Source: UBA288 sp050178135
GTDB taxonomy: Archaea > Halobacteriota > Methanomicrobia > Methanomicrobiales > Methanospirillaceae
Reading direction: 5' to 3'
Assembly: GCA_050178135.1 (NCBI GenBank)
Contig: JBFXGJ010000007.1
Coordinates: 1-64,000 of the forward strand
Length of the DNA stretch: 64,000 nucleotides
Part shown: piece by piece, positions 53,590 through 60,577 of the stretch
Numbering within the stretch: position 1 is the first letter of the stretch
How the letters are laid out: each line of letters opens with the position of its first letter
The notes under the pieces: model-generated
Database searches by the model: none
What the model was told of the DNA's origin: nothing
Seen by the model: the letters and a program-made list of their open reading frames with translations, nothing else
Translations under genes and position numbers: made by a program

Positions 53590-53714
53590 ACCTGATACCA
53601 TGAGGGCGCGCTGCATTTAAAGAATACGGCCCTCCGAGCACCCGACGGCGTCTTCTTCACGGAGACTGACGATATCTTTAACTAGAACACGGTCTCACAT
53701 TGTAAGGCGACAGG

Positions 53715-53820
53715 CCCGCCTTAACTCAGCCTGGTAGAGTGCGCGGCTGTAGTATGATTCACCGATTCAGGTGATCGCGCGGCTACCGCGATGTCCCCGG
53801 TTCGACTCCGGGAGGCGGGA
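53715..53820 (+). tRNA. tRNA-Tyr (anticodon GTA) with a 32-base intron
   Basis: The acceptor stem pairs CCCGCCT with AGGCGGG and the T arm is CCCCGGTTCGACTCCGGGG-like. The anticodon stem pairs CGCGG (53742-53746) with CCGCG (53786-53790). The loop starts CTGTAG and is interrupted after position 37 by an intron at 53753-53784, the normal archaeal site. The intron folds into a hairpin (gattcacc with ggtgatc) fitting a bulge-helix-bulge substrate. CCA is not encoded. A TTTAACTA at 53677-53684 is the likely promoter. Confidence 0.93.
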
Positions 53821-53847
53821 CTGCGGCAAACCCAAATTTCATCACGT

Positions 53848-53920
53848 GCCCAGGTAGTGTAGTGGCCTATCATGATGCCCTGTCACGGCATCGACTCGGA
53901 TTCGAATTCCGACCTGGGCG
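53848..53920 (+). tRNA. tRNA-Asp (anticodon GTC)
   Basis: The 73-base gene has an acceptor stem GCCCAGG/CCTGGGC, an anticodon stem GATGCC/GGCATC with loop CTGTCAC giving GTC, and a T loop TTCGAAT. It has no intron and no encoded CCA. It follows tRNA-Tyr after 27 bases and is probably transcribed with it. Confidence 0.95.
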
Positions 53921-54610
53921 TTGCAAACTCGGGCCGGGGGCCCGACCCATCCCCCCCCGTGCCGTTTTCATCGTTTTTTCTCTTCCTCGCGCGACTGTGT
54001 CCCGTGCCCCATGTCTCCTGGTTCCTGATGCAGGGCCGGGAGTGATCCCTCCACGGTCACCCCTGTCCCGGACGCGGCAGTCTTGCCAGGAACTCCCATA
54101 GAACCCGGTACGGCCCCCATTCGCCACCTCTGGAGGTGCAACGCCGGCCGGGAGGCCGACTCGAAGGTAGAGGGGTCGAGCCGTGCTGCCCTGCAACCTA
54201 TTCGCGCATGCACCGGGGCGGCAGCGGTTTCAACGACCGATAGGACGAACGGGTTGAGGACCGTCCTTTCGTCAGCACCTTCCCGATCACCTCCCGTCCC
54301 CCCCCTGCGCCAGATGTGCCACCTCCGAGGGACGATACCCAGAGAATAGGAGGACCATGAAGAGAGGACCCGGATCTGACCAGCAATCTGGCACACGGGG
54401 CACCTATCACTCCCCGGATATCCCAGTGTTCGCTTCAAGGAAGTCCTTGCATCAAAATCAACGCTGGAACCGGGCGATTTCAGCTTCCCCCCCAACAGGT
54501 ATCGATCTGGCACGGCCCGGCCGCCCGGCCGCGGCGAGATCGGAAGGGGTCAATACATCCATATTGAAGTTTTGCCGATACTATCTATCCTTACGGGAAG
54601 TGCGCACCGC
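53921..54610. other. Gene-poor stretch after the tRNA pair
   Basis: A T6 tract (tcgttttttctc, about 53970-53982) is a probable terminator for the tRNAs, and a C8 run lies at about 53951-53958. Short frames in this 690-base region look like shadows. The last 60 bases are AT-richer (catccatattgaagttttgccgatac region) and probably hold the promoter of the lipoprotein gene. tRNA-flanking sites are common integration points, but I saw no direct repeat of the tRNA 3' end here. Confidence 0.45.
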
Positions 54611-55945
54611 ATGTATTCACAACGGGTATGGTTGACCTGTCTGCTGATCGCCCTGGTCGGACTCATCGCTCTGGTCGCAGGATGTAGTGCAGCCGACAGG
54701 GAGAATGCCGGTCTCCAGGCAGATACGAACGATACTCATAACGATACTCCTGCTTTGAAGGACCAGGCGACCAGTGTCATACCAGGTCCCGGGGCGGGTG
54801 CTTCCCGGACACGGCTCGTTCTGCTCGGCACGACGGGCGGCGTGTCGTGGTGGCCGGGGACGAACCGCACGAGCTCCTCATCGGCCCTGGTCGTCGGAGA
54901 CACCATCTATCTCATCGACCTGGGACAGGGCGCCACGACCCGGCTCACCGAAGCGTTCAATACGGGTACGTTCGTGGACTCGCCCGGCGGAATGATCGAG
55001 GACGGCTCCTCGACGTTCCTCGAGAACGTCACCGCGCTCTTCTTCACCCACCTCCACCAGGACCACACCGCGGATTACCCCGCCCTCCTGCTGATCGGTC
55101 CCGGGACCGGCCTGGGGACGTCCACGGATCCCCTGACGAACAGGACAGTCAAAACCCCGATCAGGGTAATCGGGCCCTGCGGCAGGGGGCAGCTGGACGA
55201 CGACAGGACCAATTTCACCGCACGGGGCGGCCAGGTCATCTACACGGACAGCGCCGACCCCGATCTGATCACGGCCACGCCCGGTACCAGGCAGATGACG
55301 GAGACCATCTGGCAGGCCTATGCCCAGACGATCAACGACATGACCCTGGACGACGGATATCCCGATTTCAGAAGCCTGGTCGAGGTCAGGGAGATCGGGG
55401 GCACCGGGCCGAAGGATATCCCGATGCCGGTCGTGGTCACGGATCCGAACAACGGCACCTGCCCGGCGATGGACCCGTTCGAGATCTACCGTGACGACCT
55501 GGTCCGCGTCACGGCCACCCTGGTCGACCATCACCAGGTGTATCCGTCGTTCGCGTACCGGTTCGACACCGCAGACGGGTCGGTGGTCTTCTCGGGCGAC
55601 ACCGGCCCCGATACGAACGGCAACCTGCAGAAACTCGCAGACGGCGCCAACATCCTGGTGCACGAGGTCATCGACAGGGCCTGGATCGACCAGAAGTTCG
55701 GGACACCAGCGCCGGGAAGCCAGATGGCTGCGCTGAAGACGCACATGCTGGAGTCGCATACGGCGATCGACGCTGTCGGCTCGGTCGCATCGGCCTGCAG
55801 GGTCGATACCCTGGTCCTCAACCATATCGTGCCCGGCAATACGCCGCGCGAGCACCTGCTGCAGGCGAAGCACAACTTCTCCGGAGAGCTGATCGTCGGC
55901 GAGGACCTGATGCAGATCGGCCTGGGCAGGGCCGACCGGGGTTGA
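54611..55945 (+). CDS. Lipoprotein metallo-beta-lactamase-fold hydrolase
   Basis: This 444-residue membrane-anchored protein has a signal peptide with lipobox LVAGCS near residue 25. The metallo-hydrolase motif is FFTHLHQDHTADYPALLL (HxHxDH variant), with further metal ligands in VVFSGDTGPDTNG and DTLVLNHIVPG. The sequence resembles the RNase Z/arylsulfatase-like branch (LIDLGQGATTRL). It acts outside the cell; substrate unknown. The ATG at 54611 was preferred to 54572 because it begins the signal peptide. Several N-glycosylation sequons are present. Confidence 0.85.
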   Translation: MYSQRVWLTCLLIALVGLIALVAGCSAADRENAGLQADTNDTHNDTPALKDQATSVIPGPGAGASRTRLVLLGTTGGVSWWPGTNRTSSSSALVVGDTIYLIDLGQGATTRLTEAFNTGTFVDSPGGMIEDGSSTFLENVTALFFTHLHQDHTADYPALLLIGPGTGLGTSTDPLTNRTVKTPIRVIGPCGRGQLDDDRTNFTARGGQVIYTDSADPDLITATPGTRQMTETIWQAYAQTINDMTLDDGYPDFRSLVEVREIGGTGPKDIPMPVVVTDPNNGTCPAMDPFEIYRDDLVRVTATLVDHHQVYPSFAYRFDTADGSVVFSGDTGPDTNGNLQKLADGANILVHEVIDRAWIDQKFGTPAPGSQMAALKTHMLESHTAIDAVGSVASACRVDTLVLNHIVPGNTPREHLLQAKHNFSGELIVGEDLMQIGLGRADRG

Positions 55946-56207
55946 GTTAGGAGAATACCCCCCTTTTTGAGAACGAGACACAGCCGGGGTGAGAGACCGG
56001 TGCCGGCGTGTGCCGATGTCGGCGACTCTTTCGGTACTGGAACGACGATTATACCGACAGCCGCTGCTGCCCCGTCGTCCTATCCGCCGTCATGTCATCA
56101 GCCCGACGATCGGCCGCCCCCTCCCGTTCGGCCGTGGGGCAACGCCAGTTGGGCACGATAAAGAGTGGGAGCGGTTTGGGGTCGCGAGCGCCGCACCTCG
56201 TGCCGTT

Positions 56208-56426
56208 TCAGGCAATCTCGTCGGGGTCGATCCCGACGTCGAGGAGGATCTGTTTGAGGATCTTCGGGTGGAGGACCTGGTTGCTGTGAACGGGAAGCGT
56301 CACGCGCACCCCCTCATCGTAGCGGTAGATCCGGCGGCTCCCGCTCTGGCGGACACATACGAATCCGCGCCGTTCGAGGACCGGGATCAGCCGGATCGCC
56401 GGTATTCGCGGTAGATTCCCGGTCAT
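56208..56426 (-). CDS. hicA: HicA-family mRNA interferase toxin
   Basis: The 72-residue HicA has the double-stranded-RNA-binding-like fold with LIPVLERRGFVCVRQSGSRR and VTLPVHSNQVLHPKILKQIL; the catalytic histidine is expected within HSN or just before it, where many HicA proteins have GSHxxY. Here the context reads GSRRIYRYDEG, so the usual histidine of GSH is replaced by arginine. HicA cleaves mRNA when free of HicB. The start overlaps the hicB stop by four bases. The gene order, antitoxin first, is the less common one. Confidence 0.85.
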   Translation of the reverse strand: MTGNLPRIPAIRLIPVLERRGFVCVRQSGSRRIYRYDEGVRVTLPVHSNQVLHPKILKQILLDVGIDPDEIA

Positions 56427-56647
56427 ACGACGACGTTGACCTGGACCACGCCCACCATGCGGGACGGGACAAAGGGATCGCCGGCGGCCATGCGGTCCTC
56501 GAGGTGGAGACGGATGGCGTCCTGGATCATGGCCATGGCCTCCTCCCATGTCTCGCCCTGCTCGTAGCAGCCCTGGAGCTCGGGGCTGAACGCGGCGTAG
56601 CCGTTCTCGTCCTGCTCGATCACGACGGTCACGCGGTACTCGGTCAC
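56423..56647 (-). CDS. hicB: HicB-family antitoxin
   Basis: This 74-residue partner of HicA has the partial RNase H fold typical of HicB: VTVVIEQDENGYAAFSPELQ then GCYEQGETWEEAMAMIQDAI and RLHLEDRMAAGDPF. The start is a GTG at 56647. There is no C-terminal DNA-binding domain, so autoregulation would need another factor. It is coupled to hicA by ATGA. Confidence 0.85.
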   Translation of the reverse strand: MTEYRVTVVIEQDENGYAAFSPELQGCYEQGETWEEAMAMIQDAIRLHLEDRMAAGDPFVPSRMVGVVQVNVVV

Positions 56648-56681
56648 GGGCTCACCGTATGACCATGGAGCGCCGGACCTC

Positions 56682-56960
56682 GTGAAGATTCGCGAGGGGC
56701 ACGGTGGACAGCATCCTGAACTCAAGGCAGAACTCAGGGGAGAACTGACGACGCACCGGTACCTCGTTGTCATCGAGACGGCCGACGGCACCTACTCCAC
56801 GTTCTCGCCGGACCTCCCGGGCTGCGTCGCGACAGAGACCCCCCGCGAGGAGGCCGGGGAGAGGAGGCGCGAGGCGATCGCGTTCCCCCTCGAGGGGCTT
56901 CGCGAGGACGGCCTTCCCCTCCCTGATCCGCAGGCCGCCGCCGCGTACGTCGCGGTGTGA
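56682..56960 (+). CDS. Orphan HicB-like protein, possibly degenerate
   Basis: The 92-residue frame contains a HicB core: RYLVVIETADGTYSTFSPDL, PGCVATETPREEAGERRREA and IAFPLEGLREDGLPLPDPQA with AYVAV at the end. The usual histidine of 'FHLEGL' is proline here. The N-terminus (VKIREGHGGQHPELK) is not typical and no better start exists. No HicA partner lies beside it on the same strand. It is divergent from hicB with a 34-base gap, and may be a decaying second locus. Confidence 0.55.
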   Translation: MKIREGHGGQHPELKAELRGELTTHRYLVVIETADGTYSTFSPDLPGCVATETPREEAGERRREAIAFPLEGLREDGLPLPDPQAAAAYVAV

Positions 56961-57164
56961 GCGACGATGTCGGGGATATGATGATCACACCGGCGGCAGC
57001 CGCCGCTCTCTGGTTTTCCTGACCGCCACCACTGCCGGCGCAGTGGCAGGGATCGGCCCGCCGGGCACGGCCCGGCACGCGGCCGCGGACGGCGGCCTCG
57101 AGGCCGAAGCGTCAGAGGTATGGCAGGATGGGCGCTTCACCCCTATCTTCCCGCCCGCTTCGGC

Positions 57165-57500
57165 TCAGGGAAGTCCTTCCCGGATGGCCCTGACCGGTGC
57201 CTCGAGCGCGGGCAGATCCTCGGAGACCATGGCCCAGACCGTGCCTTCGTCGATGCCGAAGTACTGGTGGACCAGGATATTCCGCGCGGCTACGATCCGT
57301 CGCCACGGTATCTCCGGATGGTCTGCAACGAGATCGGCGGAGAGGTTATTCGCGGCCTCGCCGATCACCTGGAGGTGGTAGACGACCCAGACGTGGAGGA
57401 GCTCCGAGCCGAAGAGCTCCTCCGGCGTCGACGGACACTTCTCCCGGATCTTCTCGATCGCCTCGAGGATGTCCTCGAGCCGGTCCTAGTCGGACCTCAT
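57165..57500 (-). pseudogene. HepT-like HEPN toxin interrupted by an amber codon
   Basis: The full HepT frame is visible. ATG at 57500 overlaps the mntA stop (ATGA). Codons 1-4 read MRSD, codon 5 is TAG (57486-57488), and the frame then continues uninterrupted with DRLEDILEAIEKIREKCPS, LLHVWVVYHLQVIGEAANNL and the catalytic Rx4HxY motif in AARNILVHQYFGID. No ATG, GTG or TTG occurs after the stop until a GTG at 57368, mid-protein. The toxin is therefore truncated unless the amber codon is read through. The rest of the gene shows no decay, which suggests a recent event. Confidence 0.75.
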
Positions 57501-57793
57501 AGGGGGACCGCTTCCCGCATCACCGTCTCGCGAACCCGGTCCTTGAGCCCCCGGTCGGACGCCACCTCGACGCGGCACCCCAGGAGGTCCTCAAGGTCCA
57601 GCTGGAACCCCGCGTGGTCGAGCAGGGACGTCCCGGGCGCGAAGGTGACGAGCAGGTCGAGGTCGCTGTCCGCGCGGGCCTCGTGCCGGGCGACCGAGCC
57701 GAAGACGCGGACGTTCGTCACCCCGTACCGGGCGGCCACGGCCAGGATCTCGTCGCGTTTCGCATCGATCAGGGCGTAGATATCGGCCGGCAC
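57497..57793 (-). CDS. mntA: MntA-type minimal nucleotidyltransferase antitoxin
   Basis: MntA neutralises the HEPN toxin HepT by polyadenylylating it. The 98-residue protein has the nucleotidyltransferase motif VFGSVARHEARADSDLDLLV (GSx9DxD-type) and ends KDRVRETVMREAVPL. The start is a GTG at 57793 behind an excellent ggaggagagcc site. The frame is open far upstream but with shadow composition. It overlaps hepT by four bases, the standard arrangement. Confidence 0.88.
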   Translation of the reverse strand: MPADIYALIDAKRDEILAVAARYGVTNVRVFGSVARHEARADSDLDLLVTFAPGTSLLDHAGFQLDLEDLLGCRVEVASDRGLKDRVRETVMREAVPL

Positions 57794-58164
57794 GGCTCTC
57801 CTCCTGCCAGAGAGTTCCGCGCACGGGGATATGAAGGGATCGGCGCCGATGCGGGACGGCCCGGGGCCGGGCCTCCCCACGGTGCCGGCGCCGGCAACTA
57901 TCTCGAGGATTTCTGAAAAGGAGGCTCGGTGTCCGTCGAGATGAGATAGAATACCAGTACTCTCTCTTTCTCTCTCTCTCTCGTACGATCCACTGTGTAC
58001 ACTGTGTACACAGCAAGCGAGGCGGTGACCGGCGCGACCTGAGAGGAACGGATATCTGCCGCGACGACCTGCGATCCCGGCCCTGACGAGAAAGTCCATC
58101 GGAAACGTCGCCGAAAGAGAAAGAGCTGAGGGATCCATGCGCGTCAGGGAGTCGAGGCCGACGG
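57794..58164. other. Regulatory-looking stretch upstream of mntA
   Basis: This 371-base stretch lies between the divergent mntA and winged-helix genes. It contains a CT microsatellite (57961-57982) and a tandem, nearly palindromic gtgtac element (57992-58013). I see no gene. Confidence 0.5.
57992..58013. promoter_or_regulatory. Tandem 9-bp element with dyad symmetry, candidate operator
   Basis: The unit actgtgtac occurs twice in direct succession and is followed by acag. The whole 21-base stretch ctgtgtacac/tgtgtacacag is nearly a palindrome with two gtgtac centres. It lies between the MntA/HepT locus and the winged-helix gene, either of which it could regulate. Confidence 0.45.
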
Positions 58165-59145
58165 ATGGCACCTCGTGGCGACGAAGGGGAGCCACCGGCA
58201 GGACAGAAACCCGGCGAAGTCCGGCCGGATCACCGTGGCCGGCCATGCGCCGTGCTTCGCCTCCTCCGGAACCCGAGTCTCGCCCCCCTGCTCGAACACA
58301 TCCGTGATACGCCCGGCATTTCACGGCTGGAGCTCGCAGACCTCCTTGGTGTCGCCGGGCCCTCGGTCACCCGGCAGGTGCAGCGCCTCATCGATGAGGA
58401 ACTTGTCGAATCGCGGCGCTGCGGACGGTTCCAGCGGTACTGGCTCACGCAGGAATGCGCAGGGGTGTTCGCGACGATAGAGGCGGCGAGGTCGGTCCAC
58501 GATCCCGTGATGCAGCCCGGCGACCGGACTTCGGCCCGAGGGATCGGTCCTCGCCGTTGGAAAAGAGAGGAGAGAGAGATTCTACCGGCACCGGCCGCGC
58601 TGGCCCTGGCCCTGCCGGGCGAAACGCTTGCCATCGGCGGGCGGGTTCGCCTGGTCGAGACAGCTGCCGTCACGGAGCTGGGTGCGGTTCTGGGCCCGGT
58701 CACAGGTCTGGTTGGACAGGCAGGTGCCGCTGCCGGCGCAGCCGGTGGCGTTCCACTGGGGGGCAGTCGCGTTCCCGGCCCATGCGGGGGCGCCGGAGGA
58801 GAGGTTCTTATGTCCCATCGGGGACGCCTTCGCGCCGAACCCGTGCTGGAAACCGGCGGCCAGGGCCGCGCTCGGGATCAGCACGAGCGCGACCAGCGCG
58901 ACGGCCGCGAGGAATGCGTATCGTCGTTCCATTGTTGGTTCATCCTGTCCTCCGAACTGGAGGGGGTTCCTCCCGGGGACAGGGATCACGTCGACAGGAG
59001 TATACAAACGATCTCTGACAGCAGGAGCTACCTGACAATCCTTTCGACCGCTCGGGGCGAGGTCGAGGTCGACGCAGCCCGACAGGGATTGGCGCAGGCG
59101 CGAGCTCGGAGAGCTGCACCTGGCGAGTGTCCTCGTACAGGTTGA
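58165..59145 (+). CDS. Winged-helix DNA-binding protein, frame runs on over an antisense gene
   Basis: Only the first 115 or so residues are convincing. They contain CAVLRLLRNPSLAPLLEHIR, TPGISRLELADLLGVAGPSV and LIDEELVESRRCGRFQRYWL, a clear winged helix-turn-helix of MarR/ArsR type. The remaining 200 residues lie opposite the cysteine-rich secreted protein gene (58582-58932) and have shadow composition, so the true protein probably ended near 58560 and has lost its stop, or translation really continues. The start is also uncertain. Likely a local transcription regulator or its remnant. Confidence 0.4.
   Translation: MAPRGDEGEPPAGQKPGEVRPDHRGRPCAVLRLLRNPSLAPLLEHIRDTPGISRLELADLLGVAGPSVTRQVQRLIDEELVESRRCGRFQRYWLTQECAGVFATIEAARSVHDPVMQPGDRTSARGIGPRRWKREEREILPAPAALALALPGETLAIGGRVRLVETAAVTELGAVLGPVTGLVGQAGAAAGAAGGVPLGGSRVPGPCGGAGGEVLMSHRGRLRAEPVLETGGQGRARDQHERDQRDGREECVSSFHCWFILSSELEGVPPGDRDHVDRSIQTISDSRSYLTILSTARGEVEVDAARQGLAQARARRAAPGECPRTG
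58582..58932 (-). CDS. Small secreted cysteine-containing protein
   Basis: The 116-residue product has a clear signal peptide (AFLAAVALVALVLIPSAALA) and a mature part of about 90 residues with five cysteines (GCAGSGTCLSNQTC, DGSCLDQ and a C-terminal RGRCR). It also has four potential N-glycosylation sites. I know no family for it. The ATG follows a ggaggacaggatgaacc stretch, and a TATA-like gtatac lies about 70 bases upstream. It may form disulfides at the cell surface. Confidence 0.6.
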   Translation of the reverse strand: MERRYAFLAAVALVALVLIPSAALAAGFQHGFGAKASPMGHKNLSSGAPAWAGNATAPQWNATGCAGSGTCLSNQTCDRAQNRTQLRDGSCLDQANPPADGKRFARQGQGQRGRCR

Positions 59146-59321
59146 GAGCGGGGGTGGACAAGTGCGGGCGAAGACGCCGGGGCTGTATCGGTGTCGAGAG
59201 TGGTACCACTGGCACTCCGCAGGAACGAAGCCTGTCAAAAAGGCACGAGCGCCAGCCTCGTCTTTCTCGATCGAGTCCCCTATTTCAGGGCGACACCCGG
59301 GCAGGTCTCCACCCCGAACCG
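58933..59321. other. Intergenic region upstream of the small secreted protein
   Basis: This 389-base region holds the probable promoter of the secreted protein (minus-strand tttgtatactcc) and otherwise only short frames without recognisable products. Confidence 0.4.
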
Positions 59322-59549
59322 CTACTGAACGTCGCCGTCCCTCTCCGGCTCGACAGGAATCTCTTCGCTGCCCTGCCTGGAGCGATACGCCGCAACCGCG
59401 ACGACGAGCGAGAGAACGACGAGGGCGAGAGAGACGCCGATCACCTTTGTATCTGGGGGATTCAGGGATCGACTCAGAGCGAAGAGCCCGAGGACCAGCA
59501 CCACCAGGCACATGAGAGAGGTGACCTTCCACTCGGTTGAGTCCACCAT
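59322..59549 (-). CDS. Small two-helix membrane protein
   Basis: The 75-residue protein has two hydrophobic segments, VTSLMCLVVLVLGLFAL and VIGVSLALVVLSLVVAVAAY, separated by a short SRSLNPPDTK loop. It ends in an acidic tail. No family is recognised. It could be a holin-like, sensor-accessory or merely structural membrane peptide. Start ATG at 59549. Confidence 0.5.
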   Translation of the reverse strand: MVDSTEWKVTSLMCLVVLVLGLFALSRSLNPPDTKVIGVSLALVVLSLVVAVAAYRSRQGSEEIPVEPERDGDVQ

Positions 59550-59760
59550 GAGAGAGAAGCGACCTGGCGGATTATCGCTGTATCGTTCCTGGCATCAGCC
59601 GACCGGTCACGCTCCGCTCGATCTGACAGTCGGCCGGCCCGTCAACCCGCTGCCTGCCGCCACCGGGACCGCCTGCCATGATCGCTGAGAGAATAAATGA
59701 CATGGGTCAGGATCGGAGCAGGGAGCCGTCTTCATCCCCGCCGACAATTCCCCAGGTTCG

Positions 59761-60330
59761 ATGGTTCTCTTCGAGAAGGCCCATCGCTGCAGACCACCGT
59801 GGGACACCGGGCGGCCACAGGGACCGTTCGTTGCTCACGAGAAGACGGGAGAACTCGTCGGTGACGTGCTCGACGTCGGCTGCGGGACCGGGGAGAACGC
59901 CCTCTTCCTCGCGGCCCCGGGCTACGTGGTCTGGGGCGTGGCGGCGGCCCCGACGCCGATCGAGCAATCGAGAAAGAAGGCGGAGGAACGAGGGAGTACC
60001 GCGACATTCCTCGTCCACGATGCCCTCGCCCTGCCCGAGCCCGGCAGGACCCTCGACACGGTCGTCGACTCCGGCCAGTTCCACGCCCTCTCCGATCCCC
60101 AATGCCCACTCCACGCACGGAGCCTCGCCGGCATGATGAGGACCGGCGGGTCTGCCTCATGCTCGCCTTCAGCGATTTCGAGCCGTGAGACTACGGCCCC
60201 CGGAGAGTCACGCAGGCGGAGATCCGGGCGACCTGCGCCGACGGGTCGTGGATCGACTGGTTCCGGCCCGTACCCTTCGATGCCCGAACGATGCCGAAGG
60301 TTCCCGGGCCTGGCTCTCCTCGATCACCAG
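59761..60330 (+). pseudogene. Broken class I methyltransferase
   Basis: The first 130 residues match small SAM methyltransferases: PPWDTGRPQGPFVAHEKTGE, DVLDVGCGTGENALFLAAPG, FLVHDALALPEPGRTLDTVV and DSGQFHALSD. After TGGS a frameshift near 60150 moves the continuation to another frame (CLMLAFSDFEP), which then meets a TGA at 60186-60188 before DYGPRRVTQAEIRATCADGS. A second shift near 60290 would be needed for the end, SRAWLSSITRT. The gene is thus disrupted at three places. Confidence 0.7.
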
Positions 60331-60577
60331 GACGCCGTCCTCCGCCGGCAATCGCCCGTGTTGCCCCAGACGGTCTCACGTGCACCACAGGCCCAGTGAG
60401 CGGACGTTGGGGTACCGTCCCGTTCCCAGCTCGTGGAGACTGCCCGGTCGCCGAGCCCAGACCCGCCATGCCGGCCCGGGATGCTTTCATCGAGGGCGTC
60501 GCGTCCCGTTCACTCGAAGAGGCGCTCCCGACCGATCAAATAGCAATTCTTATCATAGAGGAGCCCAACCGGCTCAC

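Noticed and set aside
57480..57500. Pyrrolysine at the hepT TAG
   Set aside because: Pyrrolysine use is typical of Methanosarcinaceae and methylamine enzymes; other genes here end normally, and nothing in the window supports recoding. A point mutation is simpler.
57961..58013. CRISPR array or origin repeat
   Set aside because: The repeats are 2-9 bases, contiguous and have no spacers; they are a microsatellite and a tandem operator-like element.
60185..60577. N-terminal extension of the beta-lactamase-family protein
   Set aside because: The open frame upstream of 60578 encodes shadow sequence over the decayed methyltransferase; the signal peptide and lipobox begin at 60578.
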